DNA from: Sporosarcina sp. BI001-red
Lineage (GTDB): Bacteria; Bacillota; Bacilli; Bacillales_A; Planococcaceae
Assembly: GCF_003384035.1 (NCBI RefSeq)
Contig: NZ_QQAK01000017.1
Coordinates: forward strand, 62,001 to 126,000
DNA length: 64,000 nucleotides
Reading direction: 5' to 3'
Below, one piece after another: positions 19,647 to 28,086 of this stretch; position 1 is the stretch's first letter, and the number at the start of each line of letters is the position of its first letter. The notes under the pieces are model-generated. The model ran no database searches, was not told where the DNA came from, and saw only the letters and a list, made by a program, of their open reading frames with translations. A program made the translations under genes and the position numbers.

Positions 19647-19846
19647 CATCAAATTGCAAATTCACATATCCTTGTACAATTCCTATGCTTCATCTATTCA
19701 TTAAAGAATAGATGGGAAAAGGCTTCCCTTTTGGTGACTGGATGTACGGAAATCCATATTGTTCTCCAAATAAATTCGCAGACATATGCTAAAACACGAG
19801 GGGGAATTGTGCGTGTACCTTACACGTGAAGAGGAGCTATTGGGTA

Positions 19847-20770
19847 TTGGCTACGAAACCGCGGCAATTGCAAAGAGGCGACACTGTAGGAATCGTTACG
19901 CTTGGAAGTCCACTGGCAGCTAATCGCATTAATGAAGGGATTCGGATGTTGCAAACGATGGGGCTTAAGGTCGTAGTGGGAGATTATGTGTATTCCGCCA
20001 ATGGTTTTCTTGCGGCGACTCCTCAACAACGAGCTTCGGATTTAATGAAGATGTTTAAAAATCCAGAAGTGAAATGGATTTTACCTTCTCGCGGTGGAGT
20101 CGGAGTGGCGGGTATTTTACCATTCCTGGATTTTAACGTCATCAAGCAAAATCCTAAAATTGTATCGGGATACAGCGATATCACAATTTTATTAAATGTG
20201 TTGTTTGAATATGCGAACCTTATCAGTTTTCAAAGTTTGTTATTGTTAGACTTTAATCCAGAAACCCCGCCCTATAATTTCAATCAATTCTTTGCGGCGA
20301 CATCGACTGTAACTGCGCCTTGGTCAATTATTAATCCGCCTGAAGTGCCACTTATCGGAGTGGTGCCCGGAAATGTGACAGGACCGATTGTAGGTGGTAA
20401 TCTCACGTCATTCGTAGACACCTTGGGCACATCCTTTGAAATCAATACGGAGGATAGAATTCTTCTTTTGGAAGAAACACATGAACCGATCAATACGGTG
20501 TATCGATACTTAAGTCACTTAGCGATGGCCGGGAAATTTGAAGATTGCGCAGGCATCATTATGGGACAATGTACGAACTGTGAACCCTCTTATGGGAAAA
20601 GTTACGCAGATTTGATCAACGAATTTTTAGTTCCGTTTGGAAAGCCTTTATTGACCAATTTATCCACCGCACATAGCTACTATAAAGCCACAGTTCCTAT
20701 TGGAGCAAGTGTTAATATGGATACGGTGAAGCGAACGTTGAAGGTGATGGAGCCGGTTGTTAAGGTGTAG
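19847..20770 (+). CDS. S66-family peptidase (LD-carboxypeptidase / MccF-like)
   Basis: About 307 residues. RGDTVGIVT, the SRGGVG elbow, PKIVSGYSDIT, GPIVGGNLTS and DRILLLEETHE match the LD-carboxypeptidase/MccF family, which trims murein peptides or inactivates microcin-C-type nucleotides. The usual elbow is RGGYG or GGxN followed by the nucleophile Ser; here it reads RGGVGVAGIL with no Ser close by, so activity is doubtful. The start is ambiguous: GAGGAG at 19830-19835 suits TTG 19847, while GTG 19826 gives a longer form. A 16-bp hairpin follows. Confidence 0.8.
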   Translation: MATKPRQLQRGDTVGIVTLGSPLAANRINEGIRMLQTMGLKVVVGDYVYSANGFLAATPQQRASDLMKMFKNPEVKWILPSRGGVGVAGILPFLDFNVIKQNPKIVSGYSDITILLNVLFEYANLISFQSLLLLDFNPETPPYNFNQFFAATSTVTAPWSIINPPEVPLIGVVPGNVTGPIVGGNLTSFVDTLGTSFEINTEDRILLLEETHEPINTVYRYLSHLAMAGKFEDCAGIIMGQCTNCEPSYGKSYADLINEFLVPFGKPLLTNLSTAHSYYKATVPIGASVNMDTVKRTLKVMEPVVKV

Positions 20771-20830
20771 TAGAAAATGGGGACAGTAGAGATTAGCATC
20801 AGCAAAGGTTACAATTTACCGAAGAACAGA

Positions 20831-20866
20831 ATTAGCCGATTACGTACTCATACGTAATCGGCTAAT
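20831..20866. terminator. Perfect 16-bp hairpin after the S66 peptidase gene
   Basis: 20831-20846 is an exact inverse of 20851-20866, with a four-base loop and moderately T-rich DNA after it. Probably a terminator. Confidence 0.65.
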
Positions 20867-20906
20867 TCCTTTCCAAGTTAAATAATCAATGCTGTTACAC
20901 CGAATT

Positions 20907-20936
20907 AAGAGATCACATCTCCGTGATCTCTTTTTT
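20907..20936 (+). terminator. Intrinsic terminator
   Basis: AGAGATCAC at 20908-20916 pairs with GTGATCTCT at 20923-20931 and runs into six T. Confidence 0.8.
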
Positions 20937-21012
20937 GTGTGGATTAATGATTTTTAACGTTCGTCTTTTAGTATGGAACTCATAAGGTGACAGGAAAAAG
21001 GAGCAGATACTC

Positions 21013-21410
21013 ATGGCAATTGAAATCTTTAGTCTGAAAGAGCAAAAGTACTTAATCGCTCACCGGCATACAAAGAAATTGCGGCGATGGTACTGGCGGC
21101 TATCTTAAGTTTAGTCATCAACAAAGTGTACCAAGTTACATTTACAGGAGAGCGCTATGCCCAAGCTTTCGTCCATACGATCATTATGATGAGTGTTGTC
21201 GTATCACTCGTTATGAATGTAGTGAGCGGAAATGCCGGCGTCGCATTTGATGTGTTTGCCGTATTCTCCCTCATTCGTTTCAGAAGTGATGTAACGAACG
21301 CTAAGGATATCGCATTAAAGATTCAAATAGCTCCTTACTCAATCTATTTCATAATAATAGGTACCTTTTTAATGGATAGGTACTTTTTACATGAAACTAA
21401 AAAAAGATGA
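21013..21410 (+). pseudogene. Broken DUF4956 membrane protein gene
   Basis: From ATG 21013 the frame opens but shifts near 21050. The second frame gives SPAYKEIAAMVLAAILSLVINKVYQVTFTGERY...VVSGNAGVAFDVFAVFSLIRFRSDVTNAKDIA, the DUF4956 signature with membrane helices. After NAKDIA the protein switches to unrelated sequence (LKIQIAPYS) and ends, so the C-terminal half is missing. DUF4956 proteins are usually about 220 residues and sit with polyphosphate-polymerase-like or CotH genes, none of which is here. Confidence 0.7.
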
Positions 21411-21435
21411 CTCCAGCTCAATACCGGAGTCATCT
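21399..21435 (-). terminator. Terminator of the cadA operon (minus strand)
   Basis: AGATGACTCC at 21405-21414 pairs with GGAGTCATCT at 21426-21435. The A-run at 21399-21405 gives the T-run for transcription on the minus strand. Confidence 0.75.
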
Positions 21436-21509
21436 AATCACAGCTAACACTGCAAATTCAACTAGCAAAGGATTACGCAACATCAATTTCTTCAAGAATT
21501 ATGGAAATT

Positions 21510-24131
21510 TTAACCTTTGACCTTTAAAAGTCGAAGTGCATTTAATATAACGATCAGTGCAGCGCCGGTGTCACTTAATACGGCAACCCATAACGTTAAC
21601 AAGCCGGGAAGAATTAAGAGTAACGCTACAACTTTTATTAAAATCGAAAACCAAATATTTTGTTTGATAATAGACAATGCTTTTCGGCTTAGCTTAATTG
21701 TATGTGGGAGTTTCTCTAAGTTGTCAGCCATTAAAACGATATCTGCGGTCTCCATTGCAGTATCTGTGCCAGCACCACCCATCGCGATCCCAAGGTTTGC
21801 AGTAGCTAGTGCAGGGGCATCGTTTATCCCATCCCCAACCATGGCTACACGATAGCCTTCTTCTTGCAATTTTTTTATGGCATCTACTTTTTCTTCTGGT
21901 AATAATTCAGAGAAATAGCGATTCACACCGGCTTCTAAAGCGATTGCTTTTGCAGTCCCTTCGTTATCACCTGTCAGCATGACAACTTGTTCAACGCCTA
22001 TTTTTTCTAGGTTTGCAATCGCTACTTTAGTTGCTTTTCGGATTGTATCTGAAACACACATGATCCCTAAAATCTTTTCGGCCGTCCCTATAATGATAAT
22101 GGTTTTCCCTTCGTCTTGCAGTCTTGAAATTTCTTCAAGATGGTTATCAATAGGGGTGTTGACCTCTTTAAACAATTTTTTGTTTCCTGCAAAGTAGGGC
22201 ACATGATCGATTGTTGCTTGGATCCCTTTTCCTGCAAGGTTCTTAAACTCTGAACCACTCTTTGCTTGAATCCCTTTTCCTTTCGCGTAATCCACAATTG
22301 TTTTAGCGATGGGATGTGTAGAGTATTCCTCCAACGTTCGAGCAATTGATAACAGGGTTTCTTCTGAATCATTAAAGACGACGACATCAGTAACTTTTGG
22401 TTTTCCTTCAGTGAGTGTTCCAGTTTTGTCAAAGGCGATGGCATTAATAGTTCCTGCATTTTCTAAGAAAGTTCCACCTTTAATAAGAACGCCATTTTTA
22501 GCAGCATTTCCAAGAGCTGAAACAATGGCAACTGGGGTCGATATAACGAGTGCGCAAGGACATGCAATCACTAACAGCGTTAGCCCTTTATATATCCATT
22601 CATCCCACGTACCAAATCCGAATAATGGGGGAACGAGCATCACTAAAAGAGCAAGGATGAATACAACAGGTGTATAAATACGTGCGAATTTATCAATAAA
22701 CGCTTCTGTAGGCGCCTTTTGCTCTTGAGCTTCTTCAACTAAATGAATGATTTTAGCGATCGTTGTATCCTCTATTAGTTTCGTAACTCTAACGCTCAGT
22801 GATCCGTGCTCATTTAAAGAACCCGCATACACGAAACTCCCTTTTTCTTTATCGACAGGGATGGATTCCCCTGTTATCGCAGCTTGATTGACACTAGATT
22901 CGCCTTCTATCACATCTCCGTCTAATGGGATTCTATCCCCAGGCTTCACGACAATTACGTCATGAATGGAGATTTCTTCAACAGGCTTTCTAATTAATTC
23001 ATTGCCCACTTGAACCCAAGCTTCTGGCGGGGTTAACTCCATTAGACCACGAATCGATTTGCGTGTTTTTTCGATTGCCCGATTCTGTAAGTTAAGCCCT
23101 AACGCAAACAGCCAAACAACGGTGGCTCCTTCCAGCCATTCGCCTAGAAAGGCTGCCCCGATTGCAGCTGCTGACATGAGAACGTTCATGTCTAACGAAC
23201 GGCTTCTAATCGCATAATAAGCACTCTTCACAGGCTTATATCCGCTTATGACCAGTGCAACTGCATACATGGTTATCGTTAGATAAGGAGAAACTCCGGT
23301 GTGAGAACCGATAAATCCTAGAGCAATTAATATACCTGAAAAAATGACAGCTCCATTCTGATTAATAGAACGCGTGGGGGAAGGTGTCTGATTATTGTTA
23401 GTGATGAGTGAGGCTATAAATCCAGCTTTAGCTACTTCATTAATTATTTCTTCAGGGCTATTTACGTGTTCAATTTTCATTTTTCCTGTTGCAAAATTCA
23501 CCTGAACGTATTTGACAGTAGGAAGATGGTTCAAGTGGTTTTCAATGGTTAAGGCGCAAGAACCACAATCCATGCCTTCAATAAAGTAATTCTTTAAGTT
23601 GTTATTCACTTTAATCGGTTCAACTTCAAACCCAAGCTTCTTCATTTGTTTTTGGATGGATTCAAATTCGAGTTCTTTCGTCGAACTAACCTGCATTTTT
23701 CCGGTACTATAGTTTACGTGAACTCCTATGATATTTGGTTGAGTTCTTAAACTTTTTTCAATTGTCACCGCACAAGCTGGGCAATCCATTCCATTAACTC
23801 GAAATTCCTCTTTCACTCCTTCATCAAGATTTCCATTAACCGGATTTAGAAGTTCTTTTGGTTGAGCGCAACAATCGTCTGCACCTATCGTGGCCTTTTC
23901 TAGTTCTTTACTGTTGCAGCAAGTCGTTCCTTTACTATCTTCCTTTATAATCATTGAATCTTTGTTACAACATTCATCTTCGGCTCCTGTATCTATCGTG
24001 TTACTGCTACAACAATTTGTCGTAACACCTTGCTTTTTTTCGATTTGAGTATCTTGGGTGCTACTGCAGCAATTTGTTTGTTCCTCTACTTTTTGGGGTT
24101 CTGTATTGGTCGAACAGCATTTTTTGTCCAT
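21510..24131 (-). CDS. cadA: Cadmium/zinc/lead-exporting P1B-type ATPase with Cys-Cys-rich N-terminus
   Basis: About 873 residues. An N-terminal tail of about 100 residues holds six Cys-Cys pairs (about 5, 21, 40, 54, 71, 87). Two heavy-metal-binding domains follow (GMDCPAC near 114-120 and GMDCGSC near 188-194), then membrane helices and ATPase motifs ITGES, ACPCALV (metal site), DKTGTLTEG, STHPIAK and MVGDGINDAPAL. NIWFSILIK and SDTGAALIV in the last helices point to the Zn/Cd/Pb class rather than copper. ATG 24131 is preferred over GTG 24140 because AAGGAA lies at the right distance. The sensor gene is directly upstream. Confidence 0.93.
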   Translation of the reverse strand: MDKKCCSTNTEPQKVEEQTNCCSSTQDTQIEKKQGVTTNCCSSNTIDTGAEDECCNKDSMIIKEDSKGTTCCNSKELEKATIGADDCCAQPKELLNPVNGNLDEGVKEEFRVNGMDCPACAVTIEKSLRTQPNIIGVHVNYSTGKMQVSSTKELEFESIQKQMKKLGFEVEPIKVNNNLKNYFIEGMDCGSCALTIENHLNHLPTVKYVQVNFATGKMKIEHVNSPEEIINEVAKAGFIASLITNNNQTPSPTRSINQNGAVIFSGILIALGFIGSHTGVSPYLTITMYAVALVISGYKPVKSAYYAIRSRSLDMNVLMSAAAIGAAFLGEWLEGATVVWLFALGLNLQNRAIEKTRKSIRGLMELTPPEAWVQVGNELIRKPVEEISIHDVIVVKPGDRIPLDGDVIEGESSVNQAAITGESIPVDKEKGSFVYAGSLNEHGSLSVRVTKLIEDTTIAKIIHLVEEAQEQKAPTEAFIDKFARIYTPVVFILALLVMLVPPLFGFGTWDEWIYKGLTLLVIACPCALVISTPVAIVSALGNAAKNGVLIKGGTFLENAGTINAIAFDKTGTLTEGKPKVTDVVVFNDSEETLLSIARTLEEYSTHPIAKTIVDYAKGKGIQAKSGSEFKNLAGKGIQATIDHVPYFAGNKKLFKEVNTPIDNHLEEISRLQDEGKTIIIIGTAEKILGIMCVSDTIRKATKVAIANLEKIGVEQVVMLTGDNEGTAKAIALEAGVNRYFSELLPEEKVDAIKKLQEEGYRVAMVGDGINDAPALATANLGIAMGGAGTDTAMETADIVLMADNLEKLPHTIKLSRKALSIIKQNIWFSILIKVVALLLILPGLLTLWVAVLSDTGAALIVILNALRLLKVKG

Positions 24132-24144
24132 TTTTCGCACTTCC

Positions 24145-24465
24145 TTAACTTATATGATTTTCACAACAAGCAACATCATCTTGAATTTGACTAAGTACAT
24201 GATCAAATGTGCCTAACAACTCTTTTATTTGCTGATTTCTCAATCCGTAGTAGACGTATTTTCCCTCTTGTCTTCCCTCAATGATTCCACATCCTCTGAG
24301 ACAGGCTAAGTGCTGCGAAATATTTGACTGATTCCCGTCTAAACTATCAACAATTTGTGATACAGTCTTTTCTTCATATTTGATGCACTCTAATATTTGA
24401 ACCCTTGTTTTATCTCCGAATGCACGTAAAAATTTCACTTTAAGATCTAAATCTATTTGAATCAT
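24145..24465 (-). CDS. ArsR/SmtB metal-sensing repressor, CmtR-like
   Basis: 106 residues, winged helix. FGDKTRVQILECIKYEEKTVSQIVDSL and the recognition region GNQSNISQHLACLRGCGII are visible, with a beta-wing GRQEGKYVYYGL. The Cys-x3-Cys in HLACLRGCG plus a Cys pair near the C-terminus (DVACCENH) match the CmtR-type cadmium/lead site rather than the CadC site. Cotranscribed with cadA (14 bases from its ATG), so it probably represses this operon and releases DNA on metal binding. Confidence 0.9.
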   Translation of the reverse strand: MIQIDLDLKVKFLRAFGDKTRVQILECIKYEEKTVSQIVDSLDGNQSNISQHLACLRGCGIIEGRQEGKYVYYGLRNQQIKELLGTFDHVLSQIQDDVACCENHIS

Positions 24466-24480
24466 AATATCGCCCCTTAT

Positions 24481-24535
24481 ATATTAGACAGCTCTAATAT
24501 GTTTTGTTATTATCATATTAGCTATAACTAATATG
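24481..24535. promoter_or_regulatory. Two inverted-repeat operators between cad and copC genes
   Basis: ATATTAG-N6-CTAATAT at 24481-24500 and CATATTAG-N6-CTAATATG at 24514-24535 share the same arms and spacing, centres 34 bases apart. They lie just upstream of the repressor gene in the divergent intergenic region and are the likely binding sites of the ArsR/CmtR-like protein. Confidence 0.7.
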
Positions 24536-24676
24536 TGTGTCAATCTTATGTTTTTATCTGTGGGTACCGTGAACAATTCCTTTTTTTTCGAATGGAACGT
24601 TTTAGTGTGTGGCTTTTTTTATGCAATAAACTTTGATTCAACGCTATTTTTGCGGCTATTGAAAGGAAGAGAAGCA

Positions 24677-25231
24677 ATGAAGAGGATTATTTGTGCGACA
24701 GTAATTTTGTTGTTCGCATGTACAACCACTGTTTCTGCACATACCGGTTTAACGAGTTCCTTACCGGCTGAAGGGGAAGACATAACCGAAGATGTCCATG
24801 AAATTGTACTGGAATTTAATTCGGAAATCGAATCGACAAGTACAGTGAAGGTCTTTGACAAGAGTAAAAAGGAAATCACCATCAGTAGTACTCAAGTGAG
24901 TGAAAATGTGATGACAGGGGGGTTCTTGTCGCCGCTGGATAATGGCACATATACAGTGGAATGGAAGATTATCGGCAAGGATGGACACCCTATACAAGGA
25001 ACCTATTCATTCATAGTAAGTCAAGTTGAATTAGAGGAGCCAGTAGGTACTGAAGAAAAACAAGAACCGGCTGTTGTGCCAAAGGAAAAAACAATAGAAG
25101 AACCTGTAGAACAGTCAATGGAAGATTCATCAAAAATAGCATCGAATGATGTTCTTGTTGTAATCCTTGTTATTTTATTTACGGTAGCCGGGGGGATTTT
25201 TGGCTGGATCATAGGAAGAAGGCAAAAGTAA
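24677..25231 (+). CDS. CopC-domain copper-binding protein, secreted and membrane-anchored
   Basis: 184 residues. Signal peptide about 1-21 ending VSA, after which the mature protein would start with His (HTGLTSSLPAEGE), the N-terminal copper(II) ligand typical of CopC. The CopC fold (about 22-120) shows EIVLEFNSEI and WKIIGKDGHPIQGTYSFIV. A Glu/Pro-rich linker leads to a C-terminal membrane helix (about 156-178). A longer upstream frame from 24533 is ignored; AAAGGAAGAG precedes ATG 24677. copD starts one base after the stop. Confidence 0.88.
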   Translation: MKRIICATVILLFACTTTVSAHTGLTSSLPAEGEDITEDVHEIVLEFNSEIESTSTVKVFDKSKKEITISSTQVSENVMTGGFLSPLDNGTYTVEWKIIGKDGHPIQGTYSFIVSQVELEEPVGTEEKQEPAVVPKEKTIEEPVEQSMEDSSKIASNDVLVVILVILFTVAGGIFGWIIGRRQK

Positions 25232-26326
25232 ATGGGTTGGATTTATATTTCTGAAAGTCTTTTGTATCTCTGTTTTTCGCTATTAATGGGATCATTTATC
25301 CTTCAATTTATCCCGGAACGCATGAAACCAGCAATAAGCATCCCTAAACGCTTGATCCAACTTTCTGTATTAGGTATTATTCTCTTTTCCGTTGCACCTG
25401 TAATTCGGATTATCTTGTTTCTTTATGAAGATATTGGGCTAGTGTTAACGATGCAAAATGTACTTAGTGGTTTTGAAGTAGGGAAGGCTTGGAATGTCAC
25501 AGTTATACTTGCACTATTCTTTTACCTGTTTGTTTCGTTGTTCCCAGTATTAAAAAGCAAAGTACTGGCTGGTATATCTCTTGCTTTTACTTTAATTCTT
25601 CTCTTGGCGTTAGGATGGGCAAGTCACGCAGCATCCCTCACTGAATGGAGTGGATTCGTTGTCCACTCGTTACACTTTTTAGCAGTTACAATTTGGGTAG
25701 GTATCCTCCTAATCGTTGGATGGTATTCAAAAAATCAAGAGAATTGGCTTTCTTATTTAAAATGGTTTACACCTTTAGCAATTGGTTGTTTTCTCACAAT
25801 CATGGGAACTGGATTATTTCTTATGACATTGGTCATCGATGTAAACGAGTATGGGGACGCTTGGATGTTATCATATGGACAAGCCTTATTAGTGAAGCAT
25901 TTGACTATCATCCCTATTTTGTTTTTTGCTTTTATTAATGGATTTTGGATTAGGCGAAAATTGAAGCGACAAGAGCAAATCAATCCAATACCGTGGTTAA
26001 AGTTCGAAAGCATCTTGCTTTTCTTTACTTTTGTGTCGACAGCGGTCTTGGGCCAACAAGAACCACCTCACAGTATCGAGACGACTCTTAGTGGGAGTGG
26101 TCCTTCGGCAGTCTTCGATTATTTTTATTCAGGGAACATTATTCCTTCGATGCATGTGCAATTCGAGTTAAATACAATTAATATACTGTATTTCATAGTG
26201 GCGATCATCTTCATGTGGCTGATTTTCTACAGCTTCAAAAAAAAGGCGCCAGCGGTTGTTTCCTTTTTCTCTGGGATGTGCTGTACTCTTGCGCTATACT
26301 TAGGATTCATTGCAAGTATTCAATAA
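25232..26326 (+). CDS. CopD-family membrane protein
   Basis: 364 residues with about nine membrane helices. The central WASHAASL, VVHSLHFLAVTIWVGILL and a later TTLSGSGPSA segment fit the CopD domain; conserved His in the helices are potential copper ligands. The ATG directly abuts the copC stop, so the two are translationally coupled. In Bacillus YcnJ the CopC and CopD parts are one protein; here they are separate. Probably moves or binds copper across the membrane. Confidence 0.85.
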   Translation: MGWIYISESLLYLCFSLLMGSFILQFIPERMKPAISIPKRLIQLSVLGIILFSVAPVIRIILFLYEDIGLVLTMQNVLSGFEVGKAWNVTVILALFFYLFVSLFPVLKSKVLAGISLAFTLILLLALGWASHAASLTEWSGFVVHSLHFLAVTIWVGILLIVGWYSKNQENWLSYLKWFTPLAIGCFLTIMGTGLFLMTLVIDVNEYGDAWMLSYGQALLVKHLTIIPILFFAFINGFWIRRKLKRQEQINPIPWLKFESILLFFTFVSTAVLGQQEPPHSIETTLSGSGPSAVFDYFYSGNIIPSMHVQFELNTINILYFIVAIIFMWLIFYSFKKKAPAVVSFFSGMCCTLALYLGFIASIQ

Positions 26327-26359
26327 TTCAGTAGAAAAATAATAGAGAAGAGGTATTTG

Positions 26360-27034
26360 ATGAGACAGAATAAGAATTCAAATATGAAATTTATAGTTAT
26401 ATTAACGCTTTTGGTAGTAGTTATATTGGCTGCAGTCGCTGTATTTAGCAATAAAGAAGAATCATTGCCTACAGAAACAAAGCAAATTGATGTCACTGGG
26501 CAGCCGACACTTGGAGAGAAAGATGCTCCTGTAACGATAGTGGAATTTGGTGATTTTAAATGTCCATCATGTAAAACATGGGGCGAACGGATTTATCCAG
26601 AGTTAGTGAAAGATTATATCGAAACGGGTCAAGTTAAATTTTCATTCGTGAACGTATTATTCCACGGTGAAGAATCGACATTAGCGTCGATTGCCGCTGA
26701 ATCCGTTTTTGAGCGGAACCCCGATTCGTATTGGGCATTCCATCAGGCATTATTTGCTGCACAGCCTGATGAAAATCATGACGGACAATGGGTAACACCT
26801 GAAAAAATTCTGCAAATTGCAAGTAGTTATCCTGAGATTGATCAATCATTGTTGAAAACAGACATGGAACAGGAAGCTACGATGGAGAGCGTTAAAATCG
26901 ATGAAGATTTAGTGAAAGAAGTGGGAGTTTCAATGACTCCGTCCATTGCGATTAACGGAAAAATGATGGAGGATCCCTTTGACTATGACGCCATTAAGTC
27001 AGCAATAGAACAAGAAATAAAGGATAAAAACTGA
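26360..27034 (+). CDS. bdbD: DsbA-like thiol-disulfide oxidoreductase
   Basis: Introduces disulfides into exported proteins. About 224 residues: N-terminal membrane anchor (about 10-28), thioredoxin fold with active site FGDFKCPSCKTWGER, an inserted helical domain, and the cis-Pro loop SMTPSIAING. ATG 26360 is preferred over the adjacent TTG 26357. The stop overlaps the ATG of the DsbB-like partner. The pair lies behind copC-copD, suggesting a shared envelope role in handling thiols and copper. Confidence 0.92.
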   Translation: MRQNKNSNMKFIVILTLLVVVILAAVAVFSNKEESLPTETKQIDVTGQPTLGEKDAPVTIVEFGDFKCPSCKTWGERIYPELVKDYIETGQVKFSFVNVLFHGEESTLASIAAESVFERNPDSYWAFHQALFAAQPDENHDGQWVTPEKILQIASSYPEIDQSLLKTDMEQEATMESVKIDEDLVKEVGVSMTPSIAINGKMMEDPFDYDAIKSAIEQEIKDKN

Positions 27035-27477
27035 TGGCGGGGACTACAAAAAATGATTCTAAACCGCACGGGATTTTATTATATGGTGCATGGGTAGTCT
27101 CATTAGTTGCAACGTTTGGAAGTTTGTACTTCAGTGAAATTAAGGGGTTTATTCCATGTGAATTATGTTGGTATCAGCGGATTCTCATGTACCCACTAAC
27201 TTTGATATTAGGGATTGGAACTTTCCAAAATGACAGTTCAGTTAAGAAGTTCGTGCTTCCGTTAGCACTTATTGGCGGGGGCATATCGCTCATGCATTAT
27301 TTAGAACAGAAGATACCGGGCTTCGGAGGCATCAAGCCATGCGTGAGTGGTGTACCTTGTAATTCCCAATATATAAATTGGTTTGGGTTTATTACGATAC
27401 CATTTTTGGCATTAGTGGCTTTTGTGATGATTGCTTGCTGTATGCTTTTTATCAAATCGAAGAAAACTGTTAAGTGA
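27034..27477 (+). CDS. bdbC: DsbB-like quinone:disulfide oxidoreductase
   Basis: 147 residues with four membrane helices. The first redox pair is in PCELCWYQRILMYPL and the second in PCVSGVPC, the DsbB/BdbC pattern. It reoxidises the BdbD-like protein and passes electrons to quinone. It overlaps bdbD by one base. A palindromic repeat and a terminator follow. Confidence 0.93.
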   Translation: MAGTTKNDSKPHGILLYGAWVVSLVATFGSLYFSEIKGFIPCELCWYQRILMYPLTLILGIGTFQNDSSVKKFVLPLALIGGGISLMHYLEQKIPGFGGIKPCVSGVPCNSQYINWFGFITIPFLALVAFVMIACCMLFIKSKKTVK

Positions 27478-27483
27478 GAGTCA

Positions 27484-27510
27484 AGTATCTGCGCACAGGT
27501 ACCTTTCACT
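27484..27510. repeat. Dispersed palindromic repeat, copy c (short)
   Basis: AGTATCTG and CAGGTAC form a short stem, followed by CTTTCACT as in the longer copies at 12872 and 19507. The central palindrome is lost. Confidence 0.55.
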
Positions 27511-27520
27511 GAATGAGTGA

Positions 27521-27546
27521 AACACCATTCCTTGTGGATGGTGTTT
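27521..27546 (+). terminator. Terminator after bdbC, near-copy of the ssrA terminator
   Basis: ACACCAT pairs with ATGGTGT around CCTTGTGG and runs into T5. The sequence matches 10470-10495 at all but one position across about 26 bases. Confidence 0.8.
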
Positions 27547-27876
27547 TTATTATGCGTGAAAATATAAATGTCATCGGAAAACGGTGGTTCCTCTATCTGT
27601 CTAACCGCTTGAACTTATCAGAATTTATGAAAACGTAAATGATCGGTTTCTTCACTAGTAGAGTTCTACTTATTACCTACTAAACTTCACTCTCTAGAGA
27701 AACGCTTCTAAATATCCTTTATATATCCGGTGTAATGCGAGGCTTTAAGAGTAGATTGGCGTGACAGTTGGTGTATAAGTACCTAATTAAATTTCTAAAT
27801 GCTATTGACTTAAGTCATGTTTAGGAGTTTAATTTAATAGTTGTCAATTTTTCATATTGGAGGCGAGATCCACATC
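27547..27876 (+). promoter_or_regulatory. Gene-free stretch with a promoter at 27805-27833
   Basis: No gene is seen in 27547-27800. TTGACT at 27805-27810 and TTTAAT at 27828-27833 are 17 bases apart and probably drive the DUF4177-DUF2165 pair; GGAGGCGAG at 27859-27867 is the ribosome binding site. Confidence 0.5.
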
Positions 27877-28086
27877 ATGCATGAATATAAAATAGAGAAA
27901 ATTGACGTGCATCATGGCCGTGACGGAATCTTACTTGCTGAGGAGTACGCACCAGTGATCGCCAAAAATGCGAGCGAAGGCTGGAGATTTGTACAGTTGG
28001 TGAATCTCTCCGGACTTTCACAAATTCAACGAAGAATTGATTTAATATTTGAAAGAGAAATTAGAGGAGGAAGTGACAAGAAATGA
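27877..28086 (+). CDS. DUF4177 protein
   Basis: 69 residues. MHEYKIEKIDV...YAPVIAKNASEGWRFVQLVNLSG...RRIDLIFERE fits the small DUF4177 family (one beta-alpha-beta unit), whose function is unknown. A longer frame from 27841 is rejected because the ribosome binding site fits ATG 27877. Overlaps the next gene by four bases (ATGA), so the two are coupled. Confidence 0.8.
   Translation: MHEYKIEKIDVHHGRDGILLAEEYAPVIAKNASEGWRFVQLVNLSGLSQIQRRIDLIFEREIRGGSDKK

Noticed and set aside
19596..19829. 77-codon open frame
   Set aside because: No ribosome binding site, no recognised domain, and it spans the degenerate repeat remnant.
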